DNA of 53,830 nucleotides, taken from Paracoccaceae bacterium. GTDB lineage: Bacteria > Pseudomonadota > Alphaproteobacteria > Rhodobacterales > Rhodobacteraceae. Position 1 is the stretch's first letter, and every line of letters starts with the position of its first letter. Below the pieces are notes generated by a model. The model saw nothing but the letters and a program-made list of their open reading frames with translations. It was not told the origin of the DNA and made no database searches. The stretch is from the NCBI GenBank assembly GCA_024742695.1, contig JANSXY010000026.1, positions 1-53,830 of the forward strand. Reading direction: 5' to 3'. Positions 20,174 to 29,115 of this stretch are shown piece by piece. Made by a program: the position numbers and the translations under genes.

Positions 20174-20902
20174 TCACAGAAGCCGCGACAGGAAGGCGCG
20201 TGTGCGCTCTTCACGCGGCTGCGTGAACAGGGTGCCCGGCGGCGCCCGTTCAAGGATCCGCCCGCCGTCCAGGAAACAGACGGTGTCCGCCAGTTCCCGC
20301 GCGAATCCCATCTCGTGCGTGGCAAGCACCATCGTCATGCCCTCGGCCCGCAACTGGCGCAGCACATCCAGCACCTCGCCGACCAGTTCGGGATCGAGGG
20401 CGCTGGTGATCTCGTCGAACAGCATGATCTCGGGCGACATCGCGAGCGCGCGGATGATCGCCACCCGCTGCTGCTGGCCGCCCGACAGCTGGTCGGGATA
20501 ATGCCCCATCCGGTGCTTCAGGCCGAACCTGTCGAACAGCGCCTCGACCGGGCCGGCCATTTCCTCGGGCCGCCGGCCCAGTACCCGGCGCGGCGCCAGC
20601 ATGACGTTCTGCGCTGCCGTCATGTGCGGGAACAGGTTGAACGACTGGAACACGATGCCGATCCGGGTGCGCACCGCCTGCGGATCGTATCCCGGTTCGC
20701 TGATGTCCACCCCGTCAAGGTGGATCGTGCCGTCGTCGATCGGCTCCAGCAGGTTGATGCAGCGCAAGAGCGTCGACTTGCCGGAGCCGGATGCGCCGAT
20801 CAGGCAGACCATCTCGCCCTGCGACACGGTCAGGTCGATGCCGTCCAGCACCAGGTTCTGGCCGAACCGCTTGCGCACGCCCTGCAAGACCAGCTTCGCC
20901 AT
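20174..20902 (-). CDS. Polar amino-acid ABC transporter, ATP-binding protein
   Basis: ATPase of a type I importer, 242 residues, from the ATG at 20902 that overlaps the permease stop by one base (TGATG). It has Walker A GASGSGKST near residue 37, the signature LSGGQQQRV near 136, Walker B IMLFDEITSALD near 160 and the switch histidine in ATHEMGFA. The SALD and HEMGFA wording is typical of the GlnQ/HisP polar-amino-acid group. It is the last gene of the three-gene operon. Confidence 0.95.
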   Translation of the reverse strand: MAKLVLQGVRKRFGQNLVLDGIDLTVSQGEMVCLIGASGSGKSTLLRCINLLEPIDDGTIHLDGVDISEPGYDPQAVRTRIGIVFQSFNLFPHMTAAQNVMLAPRRVLGRRPEEMAGPVEALFDRFGLKHRMGHYPDQLSGGQQQRVAIIRALAMSPEIMLFDEITSALDPELVGEVLDVLRQLRAEGMTMVLATHEMGFARELADTVCFLDGGRILERAPPGTLFTQPREERTRAFLSRLL

Positions 20903-21756
20903 CAGCTTTGCCGCCGCCGCTGCCTGTGCAGAAGATAGTCGGCATAGCGCGTGGCCGGGATCGTGATCGCCAGAAAGATCAGCGCCGCGCCGACATAGGG
21001 CGTGAAATTCGCCAGCAATGACTTGTAGACCCCGGCCTGCCGGAAGATTTCCACCGGGCCGATGAAGCTCAGCAGCGCGACATCCTTCTGCAGCGCGATG
21101 AACAGGTTCATGTTCGCCGGCGCGACGTTGCGGATCGCCTGCGGCAGCACGACGTAGCGCATCGTGTCGGCCTCGGACAGGCCAAGCGACGCTGCCGCCG
21201 AACGCTGGCTGACATGGATCGAATCGATGCCCGAACGGATCACCTCGGCCACGTAGGCCGCGTAGACGAGGATCAGCGCCAGCGAGCCCCAGATATAGGG
21301 CGAATTCCACGGCCGCGGCAGGCCGAGGCCGGGCACGCCGAAGCCGATCAGGTAGACGACAAGGACAACGGGCAGGCCGCGGAACACGTCCGTATAGAGC
21401 GCGCCGAACAGCCGCAGCGGGAACAGCGCGGGCGCGCGGACGTCGCGGCACAGCGCGATGACCAGGCCCAGCAGGGCGATCGCGGGGGCGCACCACAGGA
21501 AGATCGCGACATCGACGAGGAACGCCTCCAAGAGCCCCGGAAAGGTCTTGCGGAACACCTCGGCGTTGAAAAAGCTGCGCCGCACCGCCTCCCAGCCCGG
21601 CGCCATCGGCACGAACAGCACGATCGCGCCGATCACCAGAAGGGTGGACCCGGCGGCGATCGCGCCGGAACGCCGCCGCAGCCGGGCCTCGTGGATCTCG
21701 CGCCGCGTGGGCGCCGCGGACAGGGCCGCGGCACCGCCTTGGTCCGGGTTCGGCAT
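20902..21756 (-). CDS. Polar amino-acid ABC transporter, permease
   Basis: Inner-membrane subunit of the HisM/GlnP type, 284 residues, longer than the usual 220 because of a hydrophilic N-terminal stretch of about 30 residues and an extra membrane segment (AAGSTLLVIGAIVLFVPMAP). About six membrane segments are visible. The EAA-type coupling loop is ASLGLSEADTMRYVVLPQAI near residue 190. Only one permease gene is present, so it presumably forms a homodimer. It follows the binding-protein stop by one base. Confidence 0.93.
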   Translation of the reverse strand: MPNPDQGGAAALSAAPTRREIHEARLRRRSGAIAAGSTLLVIGAIVLFVPMAPGWEAVRRSFFNAEVFRKTFPGLLEAFLVDVAIFLWCAPAIALLGLVIALCRDVRAPALFPLRLFGALYTDVFRGLPVVLVVYLIGFGVPGLGLPRPWNSPYIWGSLALILVYAAYVAEVIRSGIDSIHVSQRSAAASLGLSEADTMRYVVLPQAIRNVAPANMNLFIALQKDVALLSFIGPVEIFRQAGVYKSLLANFTPYVGAALIFLAITIPATRYADYLLHRQRRRQS

Positions 21757-21757
21757 C

Positions 21758-22585
21758 CTATTCGATCACCGGAACCCCGGTCGCCTGCTGCAGCCACTCG
21801 GCCTCGATCTCGGCCAGCCGGCCGCTTTCGGTCAGCGCGGTGATCGCCGCGTCGACGCAGTCGCGCAGCGGGTTGCCCTCTTCCATCAGAAGCCCGAACT
21901 GGTCCGGGTTTTCCGACCGGTTGGCGGGAAACTGGCCGAGGATCGCCCCGCCCTCGACGACGACGGCCGAAAGGTAAAGCGCGGTCGGCAGGTCGAACAG
22001 CGCCGCGTCGATCTGTCCGGCCTGCATCGCCGCCGTCACGTCGGCATTGTCGCCATAAAGCAGCGGGTCACGTTCGGGCTGCACGATCTCGGCCAGCATC
22101 GGCACGGCGGTGGTGTTCGCATCCGCGCCCCAGACGAGCCCCTTGAGGCTTTCGACCGTCGGCTGGGCGCCCGCGTCGATCACCGCCTGCGTGGTCAGCA
22201 CCGCCATCGCCGAGGTGTAGTAGGGCAGCGAGAAATCGACCATCTGCTCGCGCTCGGGGGTGATCGAGTATTGCTGGAGGTTGAAGTCGAAGTTCTTCGC
22301 GCCGGGCTGGATCGCCTCGTCGAACGAGGTGCGCACCCAGCGCACCGCGTCACCCTCGAACCCCATCTCGGCGGCGATCGCGTAGGCCACGGCGGCCTCG
22401 AACCCCTCGCCGCTTTCGGGCGCGTCGTTCAGCACCCAGGGGTAATAGGCGGGATTGCCCGTCGCCACGGTCAGCACGCCATCCTCGAGGGTCTTGCCGG
22501 CGGCGCAGTCGCCGTGCGCGCCGGCGAGGGCGGCGGGGGCGGTCATCAGCAGCAGGCAGGCGGTGGCGGAGAAGGTCTTGTTCAT
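21758..22585 (-). CDS. Polar amino-acid ABC transporter, periplasmic substrate-binding protein
   Basis: Periplasmic receptor of 275 residues. The ATG at 22585 follows AGAGG and gives a clear signal peptide (MNKTFSATACLLLMTAPAALAGAHG). The SBP family 3 fold is seen in LTVATGNPAYYPWVL, EGFEAAVAYAIAAEMGF, NFDFNLQQYSITPEREQMVD and FSLPYYTSAM. It carries cysteines near residue 28 (HGDCAAG) and near the C terminus (LRDCVDAA) that might form a disulfide. The ligand is unknown; proximity to the diaminobutyrate genes is only suggestive. Confidence 0.92.
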   Translation of the reverse strand: MNKTFSATACLLLMTAPAALAGAHGDCAAGKTLEDGVLTVATGNPAYYPWVLNDAPESGEGFEAAVAYAIAAEMGFEGDAVRWVRTSFDEAIQPGAKNFDFNLQQYSITPEREQMVDFSLPYYTSAMAVLTTQAVIDAGAQPTVESLKGLVWGADANTTAVPMLAEIVQPERDPLLYGDNADVTAAMQAGQIDAALFDLPTALYLSAVVVEGGAILGQFPANRSENPDQFGLLMEEGNPLRDCVDAAITALTESGRLAEIEAEWLQQATGVPVIE

Positions 22586-22742
22586 GGTGGCCTCTGTTCC
22601 CTGTTGGCGGCCGGACGGACCCGGCCATTGGCAAGAAAGGCTAGTGTATTGCCCGGTGCCGTTCCATAGGGATGATACGGCGGCGAAGGCTTTCGCCCCG
22701 CCGCCCGTCGCTTCCGGATCGTCCGTGCCGTTTTCGCGGGCG

Positions 22743-23588
22743 TCAGCCGGCGGCAACGGCTTCCTGCCGCTGTTCGCCCAGCCCCTCGATCCGCACCGTC
22801 ATCACGTCGCCGGGGCGCAGGAACCGCTGCGGCTTCATCCCCATGCCGACGCCCGAGGGCGTGCCGGTCGCGATGATGTCGCCCGGCATCAGCTTCATGA
22901 ACTGGCTCATGTAGCTGACGATCTCGCGCACCGAGAAGATCATGTCCGATGTATCGCTGTCCTGCACCGTCTCGCCGTTGAGATCCAGCGACAGGCGCAG
23001 CGCCTGCGGATCGGGCACCTCGTCGGCACTCACGAACCAGGGGCCGATCGGGCCGAAGGTCGGCGCCGACTTGCCCTTGATCCACTGGCCGCCGCGTTCG
23101 ATCTGGAACGCGCGCTCGGACATGTCGTTGATCGTGCAGTATCCCGCGACGTGATCCAGCGCATCGGCCTCGGACACGTAGGAGGTTTCGCGCCCGATCA
23201 CGACACCAAGCTCTACCTCCCAGTCGGTCTTTTCCGATCCGCGCGGGATCACCACGGGATCGAACGGCCCGGACAGGGCCGAGGTCGCCTTGGAGAAGAT
23301 GATCGGCTCCTTCGGCGGCTCCGCCCCGGTTTCGGCGGCATGCTTGGCGTAGTTCAGGCCGATGCAGAAGAAATTCGGCACCGAGGCAAGGCAGGCGCCG
23401 ATCCGTCCGGGCGCCGGCACCGCCGGCAGCGTGGCGGGATCGAGCGCGCGCAGACGGTCCAGCGCCTCGATCGACACCGCCGCACCGGCCAGCACCGGCA
23501 CATGGCCGCTGAGGTCGCGAACGGTGCCGTCGGCATCCAGCATCCCGGTCTTTTCCGCCCCGGCGGGGCCGTATCGCAGCAGTTTCAT
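22743..23588 (-). CDS. FAH-family hydrolase, probable 2,4-diketo-3-deoxy-sugar-acid hydrolase
   Basis: Fumarylacetoacetate-hydrolase family enzyme of 281 residues, of the type that splits 2,4-diketo-3-deoxy-L-fuconate or -rhamnonate into pyruvate and lactate. Visible are NFFCIGLNYAKHAAETG, the metal-binding DWEVELGVVIG, the YCTINDMSERAFQIERGGQW block and the C-terminal IATGTPSGVGMGMKP. It lies 51 bases downstream of gntR on the same strand, so it is probably in one transcript with the regulator. The SDR at 32567 would supply its diketo substrate. Specificity is inferred from this pairing. Confidence 0.85.
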   Translation of the reverse strand: MKLLRYGPAGAEKTGMLDADGTVRDLSGHVPVLAGAAVSIEALDRLRALDPATLPAVPAPGRIGACLASVPNFFCIGLNYAKHAAETGAEPPKEPIIFSKATSALSGPFDPVVIPRGSEKTDWEVELGVVIGRETSYVSEADALDHVAGYCTINDMSERAFQIERGGQWIKGKSAPTFGPIGPWFVSADEVPDPQALRLSLDLNGETVQDSDTSDMIFSVREIVSYMSQFMKLMPGDIIATGTPSGVGMGMKPQRFLRPGDVMTVRIEGLGEQRQEAVAAG

Positions 23589-23639
23589 CCGGTGGTCTCT
23601 TCTTTCCTTGGGAATGGGTTCGGGCCGATACCTGACCGA

Positions 23640-24305
23640 TCATACCGCTTCGGGCAACAGGCCATCTTCCTCGAACCGGTGGCGCACGTTGATCGCCAGG
23701 TGTTCCAGGTGGCTGCCCAGTTCGCGCGTCACCTGCTCGGGATCGCGGGCCAGAAGACCGGCGACGATCGCGCGATGCTGGCGCAGCACCCGCTCGCGCG
23801 ACCGCTTGCGGATCGCCGACAGGTACCGCGCCCGCCACAGGCGGGACAGGTAGGACTGGTGCGTTTCGGCCATCGACCGATTGTGCGAGGCCCGCGCAAT
23901 GGCAAGGTGAAAGCTCATGTCGATCTCGAACACGTCGATCGGATCGACGGTGTCGTAGACCGCCTCCATGTGATGCTGGATCGACTGGATCTGCTGCAGC
24001 TCGGCGTCGGTGGCCCGCTCGCAGGCCAGCTGCGCAGATTTCATCTCGAGGCAGGCCAGCACCTCGATATTGTCGGTGATCTCGTCCAGCGTCGGGTTGG
24101 CGACGATCGGGCTGCGCGACGGGCGCAGGATCACCAGCCCCTCCTTGGCGAGAATCCGGATCGCCTCGCGCATCGGGGTGCGGGACACACCCATCTCGGC
24201 GGCATTGTCGCGCTCCTTGATCGAATCACCGGGCGCAAGCTTGCCGCCGAGGATCTGTCGCCGCAGCGACTGCGCTATCTGATCGGACAGGATCTGGTCC
24301 GCCAT
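23640..24305 (-). CDS. GntR-family (FadR/FCD) transcriptional regulator of the sugar-acid locus
   Basis: DNA-binding regulator of 221 residues. The winged helix (about 5-72) has the recognition region EMGVSRTPMREAIRILAKEG, and the FCD ligand domain (about 80-215) shows metal-type residues in EIDMSFHLAIARASHN, HRAIVAGLLA and HLEHLAINV. Two TGGTATACCA palindromes lie between it and dctP, and three more lie elsewhere in the window. This core resembles the sites of the uronate regulators ExuR/UxuR in enterobacteria, which are of the same subfamily. It probably represses these promoters and itself and is released by a sugar acid. Confidence 0.9.
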   Translation of the reverse strand: MADQILSDQIAQSLRRQILGGKLAPGDSIKERDNAAEMGVSRTPMREAIRILAKEGLVILRPSRSPIVANPTLDEITDNIEVLACLEMKSAQLACERATDAELQQIQSIQHHMEAVYDTVDPIDVFEIDMSFHLAIARASHNRSMAETHQSYLSRLWRARYLSAIRKRSRERVLRQHRAIVAGLLARDPEQVTRELGSHLEHLAINVRHRFEEDGLLPEAV

Positions 24306-24375
24306 GACGCCTTCTCTTCGAGACCTGTGCGGGTCGATCGTTTCGCGGACGCCGCCGCCCGCGCAATTATCGGGA

Positions 24376-24389
24376 TTTGGTATACCAAA
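24376..24389. promoter_or_regulatory. GntR operator site 1 (gntR side)
   Basis: TTTGGTATACCAAA, a perfect 14-base palindrome, 71 bases before the gntR start and about 110 before dctP. It shares the 10-base core TGGTATACCA with four other sites in the window. Confidence 0.8.
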
Positions 24390-24432
24390 ACCCGTTGATT
24401 GTCGAGTTGGCTTTCGTTAGCGTCACCGCTGG

Positions 24433-24444
24433 ATGGTATACCAT
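24433..24444. promoter_or_regulatory. GntR operator site 2 (dctP side)
   Basis: ATGGTATACCAT, a perfect palindrome 56 bases centre-to-centre from site 1 and 56 bases before the dctP ATG. Paired sites could allow cooperative binding at the divergent promoters. Confidence 0.8.
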
Positions 24445-24499
24445 CTGGCGCGGATTGACGCGCCAAGACGGGACACCCCGACAAACCAGGGAGGAAACC

Positions 24500-25513
24500 A
24501 TGAAACTGAAAACCGTGCTGGGCACAGCGGCACTGGCCACCGTCATGGCGGTTCCGGCCGTGGCGCAGGAAGTCACGCTGCGCGTCCAGACCCACTATGC
24601 CAGCGAGCATCCGACCGGCCAGCGCCTTGCCGAATGGATCGACGACGTTCAGACCATGTCGGGCGGCGAGATCGCCGTCGAGATGTTCTACTCGTCGGCG
24701 GTCGTCGCCACGACCGAAACCTTCGACGCCGCGATCAACGGCATCGTCGACTGCGACGCCACCGGCGGCGCCTACCAGACCGGCAAGAACCCCGCCTTCC
24801 AGTTCGTCGGCGACATCATGGGCGGTTACGAAACCCCCTGGCAGCAGTATTCCTGGCTCTATGACGGCGGCGGATACGACAAGGCCCAGGAACTCTACAA
24901 CGCCCAGAACATGCAGCTGATCGGCTGGTCGGTCTACGGCCAGGAATCGCTGTCCTCGTCGAAGCCGCTGCGCAGCTTCGAGGATCTCGTGGGCTGGAAG
25001 TTCCGCTCGCCGCCGGGCATGCAGACCGAGATCTTCGAGGAAATGGGCGCATCGCCGATCGTGATGGACTTCACCGAGATCTTCACCGCGCTGGAGACCG
25101 GGATCATCGACGGCACCGACGCCTCGGGCCTCGCCAACAACGTCGGCCTCGGCATCTACGACCTCGTGAAGCACGCGACCTATCCGGGCTTCCACTCGAT
25201 GCCGTCCGACCACCTGGCCTGCAACCTCGACGTCTGGAACGGCCTGTCGGAGAAGCACCGCCGGATCATCGACACCGCCTGGCAGAAGCTGAGCTTCCGC
25301 ATCGCGCTGTACAATGAAAAGGCCAACACCGAGGCCGCGGCGGCGCTGCAGGCGCAGGGCGTGACGCTCTACGACTGGTCGCCCGAGGATCGCGCCGCCT
25401 ATCGCACCGCGGCGGTCAACGCCTGGGATCGCTGGGCCGAGAAGAACGCCGAGACCAAGGCGCTGGTGGACAGCCACAAGGAATACCTGCGCCAGCTCGG
25501 CCTGCTCAACTGA
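24500..25513 (+). CDS. dctP: TRAP transporter substrate-binding protein DctP
   Basis: Periplasmic receptor of a sodium-driven TRAP importer, 337 residues. The ATG at 24500 follows GGGAGGA, and the signal peptide ends near VAVPAVAQE. The fold is seen from VTLRVQTHYASEHPTGQRLA onward. The carboxylate-clamp region is WKFRSPPGMQTEIFEEMGA near residue 172, and ETGIIDGTDASG follows. This sequence type and the large DctQ and DctM resemble the alpha-keto acid/aromatic-acid branch. In this context a sugar acid is the likely cargo. It is first in its operon, with two GntR operators upstream and a terminator-like hairpin after it. Confidence 0.93.
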   Translation: MKLKTVLGTAALATVMAVPAVAQEVTLRVQTHYASEHPTGQRLAEWIDDVQTMSGGEIAVEMFYSSAVVATTETFDAAINGIVDCDATGGAYQTGKNPAFQFVGDIMGGYETPWQQYSWLYDGGGYDKAQELYNAQNMQLIGWSVYGQESLSSSKPLRSFEDLVGWKFRSPPGMQTEIFEEMGASPIVMDFTEIFTALETGIIDGTDASGLANNVGLGIYDLVKHATYPGFHSMPSDHLACNLDVWNGLSEKHRRIIDTAWQKLSFRIALYNEKANTEAAAALQAQGVTLYDWSPEDRAAYRTAAVNAWDRWAEKNAETKALVDSHKEYLRQLGLLN

Positions 25514-25527
25514 TCCGCAGGATCGAT

Positions 25528-25547
25528 CGCTGTCACGCGTGACAGCG
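25528..25547. repeat. 20-base perfect palindrome after dctP
   Basis: CGCTGTCACG followed directly by its exact complement, 15 bases after the dctP stop and 3 bases before the terminator-like hairpin. It could lengthen the RNA structure protecting the dctP message or be a protein site. Confidence 0.6.
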
Positions 25548-25550
25548 TCC

Positions 25551-25581
25551 GGCGGGTCCCTGACGGGGCTCGCCGTTTTTT
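25551..25581 (+). terminator. Intrinsic terminator/attenuator between dctP and dctQ
   Basis: GGCGGGTCCC and GGGGCTCGCC pair over 10 positions (one G-U and one mismatch) around TGAC, followed by G and six T. It would give more receptor than membrane subunits, as is common for binding-protein genes that start a transporter operon. Confidence 0.75.
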
Positions 25582-25612
25582 CACCAAATGCAGCGCTTTT
25601 GGGGAGGCGGGG

Positions 25613-26422
25613 ATGCAAGGGAACAGCCTATGGCTGGGGTCGCTTCGGGGGCCCGTGAAGCTGGCGATGATCGTCTCGCTGGCGGCTACGGGGCTTCTGT
25701 TCGCATGGCTGGTGGCGAACCAGTTCATCAGCGAGGACGCCATCGGGATGCACGAGATGATCCGCCCGCAGGGCCGGCCGATCGTCTGGGCGATGCTGAT
25801 CGCGGTCTCCTCGAGCCTGTTCTTCGCCTCGGTCTTCCTGTCCGACCGGAAGGGTGACATCGAGCCGGAACCCGACGGGTTCTTCGACATCGTGTCGCTG
25901 GTCTGTTCGCGGCTGGCGATGATCGCGGTCGCGCTGATCGTCATCGTGATGTTCTACGAGGTCGTGTCGCGGTACGTGTTCTCGCGCCCGACCCTTTGGG
26001 CCAACGAACTGTCGCTGTGGATCGCCGCCTTCGTGTTCCTGCTGGCGGGGCAATACGCCATGCAGCAGCGCAGCCATATCCGCATCTACATCATCTACGA
26101 CATGATGCCGCGCTGGATGCAGAAGACGGCCGACGTGATCTCCGTCGCGCTGATCGTCGGCTTCTTCTTCGCGCTGGTCTGGGGCGGCTACAACGATGCC
26201 GTGCGCCGGATGCTCAGGATGGAAACCTTCGGCACCGCCTGGGATCCGCCGCTGCCGGGCACGGTGAAGCCGGCCATCCTGATCCTGATCCTGCTGGTCA
26301 CGATCCAGGCGGTTTCCAACCTGATCGCCGACTGGAACAAGAAGCCCGAACATCACGCGGGCATCGAGGATATCGACGAGGTCGAGATCGAGAACATCCG
26401 CCGCACGCTGGAGGACAAGTAA
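25613..26422 (+). CDS. dctQ: TRAP transporter small permease DctQ (long type)
   Basis: Small membrane subunit, 269 residues against a usual 160-200. The ATG at 25613 has GGGAGG upstream. Six hydrophobic segments are likely: two N-terminal ones (LAMIVSLAATGLLFAWLVAN and IVWAMLIAVSSSLFFASVFL) before the core of four (from LAMIAVALIVIVMFYEVVS). The core carries the family element FSRPTLWANELSLWIAAFVF near residue 125. The C-terminal tail is acidic. It lies 3 bases before dctM. Confidence 0.92.
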   Translation: MQGNSLWLGSLRGPVKLAMIVSLAATGLLFAWLVANQFISEDAIGMHEMIRPQGRPIVWAMLIAVSSSLFFASVFLSDRKGDIEPEPDGFFDIVSLVCSRLAMIAVALIVIVMFYEVVSRYVFSRPTLWANELSLWIAAFVFLLAGQYAMQQRSHIRIYIIYDMMPRWMQKTADVISVALIVGFFFALVWGGYNDAVRRMLRMETFGTAWDPPLPGTVKPAILILILLVTIQAVSNLIADWNKKPEHHAGIEDIDEVEIENIRRTLEDK

Positions 26423-26425
26423 GCC

Positions 26426-28021
26426 ATGGTCGATATCGGCACCCTCAGCCTGATCATCCTGCTGGCGATGTTCGCATTGCTCGCCATCGGGATGCCGCTT
26501 GGCTTCGCCTCGGCGTTCCTCGCGGTTGTCACGCTTGTCCTGAAGTTCGACGTCGACATCCTGTTCCGGACCTTCGGGCAGGGCCCGCTGTCGGTCCTCG
26601 GCCAGGCCGTCTACCGGCAGATGACGAACTACGTCCTGATCTCGGTCCCGCTGTTCATCTTCATGGCCGCGCTGCTGGAACGATCCGGCATCGCGCGGGA
26701 CATGTATTCGTCGCTCAACCAATGGCTGTCGCGGACCCGCGGCGGCATCGCCATCGTCACCTCGATCATGGCGGTGATCATGGCCGCGATGTCGGGCATC
26801 ATCGGCGGCGAGGTCGTGCTGCTGGGCCTGATCGCGCTGCCGCAGATGCTGCGGCTGGGCTACAACCAGAACCTCGCCATCGGCACGATCTGCGCCTCCG
26901 GCAGTCTCGGCACGATGATCCCGCCCTCGATCGTCCTGATCTTCTACGGGCTGGTCACCGAGACCTCGATCAAGGCGCTGTTCACCGCCTCGTTCCTGCC
27001 GGGCTTCATGCTCGCCACCTTCTTCATCATCTACATCATCATCCGCACCCGGCTCGATCCGTCGCAGGCCCCGCTGCCGCCTGAGGATCCCGACGCGCCG
27101 AAGGGTAGCGAGAAAAGTCTGATGTTCCTCGGCTTCCTGTCGCGCTTCGGCATGTGGGCGACCGGGGTTCTGACACTGCGCGCGCTGTTCTTCACCGTGA
27201 CCGGCGCCAACGTGGTGACCGAAGGGGTGGATCCCATCCCGCTCGGCATGGTGTCCGACATCCCGTGGCTGGTCGGGGCCTTCGCGCTCTTCACGCTCAT
27301 CGTCTTCGTCATCGTCGGGCGCGAGCGCACCGCGAAGGGCTGGGAGATGGGCAAGGGTCTCGTCGCGCCGATCGTGGTGATCGGCGTGGTGCTCGGCTCG
27401 ATCTACGGCGGCATCACCGGCATCACCGAGGCCGCCGGCATGGGCGTCGTCGCGGTCTTCGTCATCGGCCTTCTGCGCCGCGAGATGACCTTCGACATCG
27501 TCTGGGACAGCCTGATGCGCACGCTGAAGTCGACCGGCACGATCATCTGGGTGACGATCGGCGCCTCGGCGCTGGCCGCCGCCTACACCCTTGCCGGCGG
27601 GCCGACCTACGTGGCCAACATGATCGTCGCGGCCGAGCTGCCGACCATGGGTATCATCCTGGTGATGATGGTGATCTTCCTGATCATGGGCATGTTCATG
27701 GACTGGATCGGTATCGTGCTGCTGATCATGCCGGTGTTCCTGCCGATCGTGGTGCGGCTGCCGGCGGAAGAGATCGGCTGGCTCGGCACGATCGATCCGC
27801 GCTTCATCCCGATCTGGTTCGGCGTGGTGTTCTGCATGAACATGCAGGTCAGCTTCCTGTCGCCGCCCTTCGGCCCGGCTGCCTTCTACCTCAAGTCGGT
27901 GGCGCCGCCGCATATCTCGCTCACCGACATCTTCCGCGGTTTCCTGCCGTTCATCTGCCTGCAGCTTCTGGCGCTGGCGGTGCTGCTGGCCTGGCCGCCG
28001 ATCGTCACGCTGTTCCTGTGA
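26426..28021 (+). CDS. dctM: TRAP transporter large permease DctM (long type)
   Basis: Transport subunit with many membrane segments, 531 residues, longer than the typical 430. The conserved GASGSLGTMIPPS-like element appears as ICASGSLGTMIPPSIVLIFY near residue 155. A hydrophilic insert at about 208-232 (PPEDPDAPKGSEKS) and extra membrane segments explain the length, and the end is NMQVSFLSPPFGPAAFYLK and ALAVLLAWPPIVTLFL. This size pair with dctQ is typical of the keto-acid/aromatic-acid TRAP branch. It is followed by the oxygenase gene after 97 bases. Confidence 0.94.
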   Translation: MVDIGTLSLIILLAMFALLAIGMPLGFASAFLAVVTLVLKFDVDILFRTFGQGPLSVLGQAVYRQMTNYVLISVPLFIFMAALLERSGIARDMYSSLNQWLSRTRGGIAIVTSIMAVIMAAMSGIIGGEVVLLGLIALPQMLRLGYNQNLAIGTICASGSLGTMIPPSIVLIFYGLVTETSIKALFTASFLPGFMLATFFIIYIIIRTRLDPSQAPLPPEDPDAPKGSEKSLMFLGFLSRFGMWATGVLTLRALFFTVTGANVVTEGVDPIPLGMVSDIPWLVGAFALFTLIVFVIVGRERTAKGWEMGKGLVAPIVVIGVVLGSIYGGITGITEAAGMGVVAVFVIGLLRREMTFDIVWDSLMRTLKSTGTIIWVTIGASALAAAYTLAGGPTYVANMIVAAELPTMGIILVMMVIFLIMGMFMDWIGIVLLIMPVFLPIVVRLPAEEIGWLGTIDPRFIPIWFGVVFCMNMQVSFLSPPFGPAAFYLKSVAPPHISLTDIFRGFLPFICLQLLALAVLLAWPPIVTLFL

Positions 28022-28118
28022 ACGGCCGCGGCGCCGGGGCCTCGCCGCCCCGGCGCCACCGCCCCGTCGCGTCATCCGGCCGGCCGCGCCCGGCCGCATC
28101 CCACCGGAGGTTTCGCAG

Positions 28119-29069
28119 ATGACCCGGTTCCTGTCCCCAGAGCAGATCGCCGAATTCGAGACAACCGGCGTGCTGGTCGTCGACGACGTATTGCCCCGCC
28201 CCGTGCTCGAGGCCGTGAAGGCCGAGTACTCGGGGCTCCTGGACACGATGTACGCGCGTTGGCATGCCGAAGGCCGCGTGCCCGACGGCGCGGGCCTCGA
28301 TTTCTTCGAAAAGCTCCTGGCCGGCTACAAGGCCGGCTGCGAATGGTTCCAGCCGATGGACATCTCGCTGCCCGGCTCGGAAATCGCGCCCGACACCCCG
28401 TTCCACTTCGGCCCGGCGGTGTTCGACATGCTGACATGTCGCCGGCTTCTCGACCTTGTCGAGGATCTGATCGGGCCCGAAATCACCTCGAACCCGATCC
28501 AGCACGTCCGGCTGAAGCCGCCGTCGCGGACCCTGCGCCAGACCGAAACCACGGCGCATATCATGGCGACCGACTGGCATCAGGACCGGGCGGTCGCCCA
28601 TGCCGAGGGCGACGCGACGCGGATGATCACCGTCTGGCTCGCGATCTCCGACGCGACGGTGGAGAACGGCTGCCTGCAGGTGATCCCCGGCAAGCCGCGG
28701 ATGTACCCACACTGCCCGAAGCGCCAGACCTCGATCGCCGATGGCTGCATCGACGAAAGCCTCGCGCGGCCCTTGCCGGTGAAGGCCGGTGGCGCGGTGA
28801 TCTTTCATCCGTTGACGCCGCATGCCTCGCTCGACAACGTCTCCGACGCGTTCCGGTGGAGCTTCGACATCCGCTACAATGTCACCGGCCAGCCCACCGG
28901 CCGCGCGCATTTCCCCGATTTCGTCGCCCGCTCCCGCGCCCGGCCGGACACCGAACTGCGCGACTGGGAGGCATGGCGCGACATGTGGCTGGCCGCGCGG
29001 GCGCATCTGTCGGGCCAGCCGCACATCCCGATCCACCGCTGGACCGGCGACAGCCCGGCCTGCGCCTGA
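28119..29069 (+). CDS. Phytanoyl-CoA dioxygenase (PhyH)-family Fe(II)/2-oxoglutarate oxygenase A
   Basis: Predicted iron- and 2-oxoglutarate-dependent hydroxylase of 316 residues. The metal triad is readable: HxD in TDWHQDRAV near residue 152 and the distal histidine in FHPLTPHASLDN near 234, with the 2-oxoglutarate arginine probably in FRWSFDIRYN. GGAGG precedes the ATG. It lies between the TRAP genes and uxaA in an apparent operon, so its substrate may be the imported compound. A second family member sits at 41158. The reaction is unknown: PhyH relatives hydroxylate or remove methyl or other groups. Confidence 0.87.
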   Translation: MTRFLSPEQIAEFETTGVLVVDDVLPRPVLEAVKAEYSGLLDTMYARWHAEGRVPDGAGLDFFEKLLAGYKAGCEWFQPMDISLPGSEIAPDTPFHFGPAVFDMLTCRRLLDLVEDLIGPEITSNPIQHVRLKPPSRTLRQTETTAHIMATDWHQDRAVAHAEGDATRMITVWLAISDATVENGCLQVIPGKPRMYPHCPKRQTSIADGCIDESLARPLPVKAGGAVIFHPLTPHASLDNVSDAFRWSFDIRYNVTGQPTGRAHFPDFVARSRARPDTELRDWEAWRDMWLAARAHLSGQPHIPIHRWTGDSPACA

Positions 29070-29115
29070 CCATCCCCGCGGGCCGCGCCGCCCGCAAGAC
29101 CCGAGCGAGAGCCAG

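Noticed and set aside
25628-28246. 872-codon open frame antisense to dctQ and dctM
   Set aside because: His/Asp/Arg-rich translation typical of the antisense of membrane-protein codons; no start signal.
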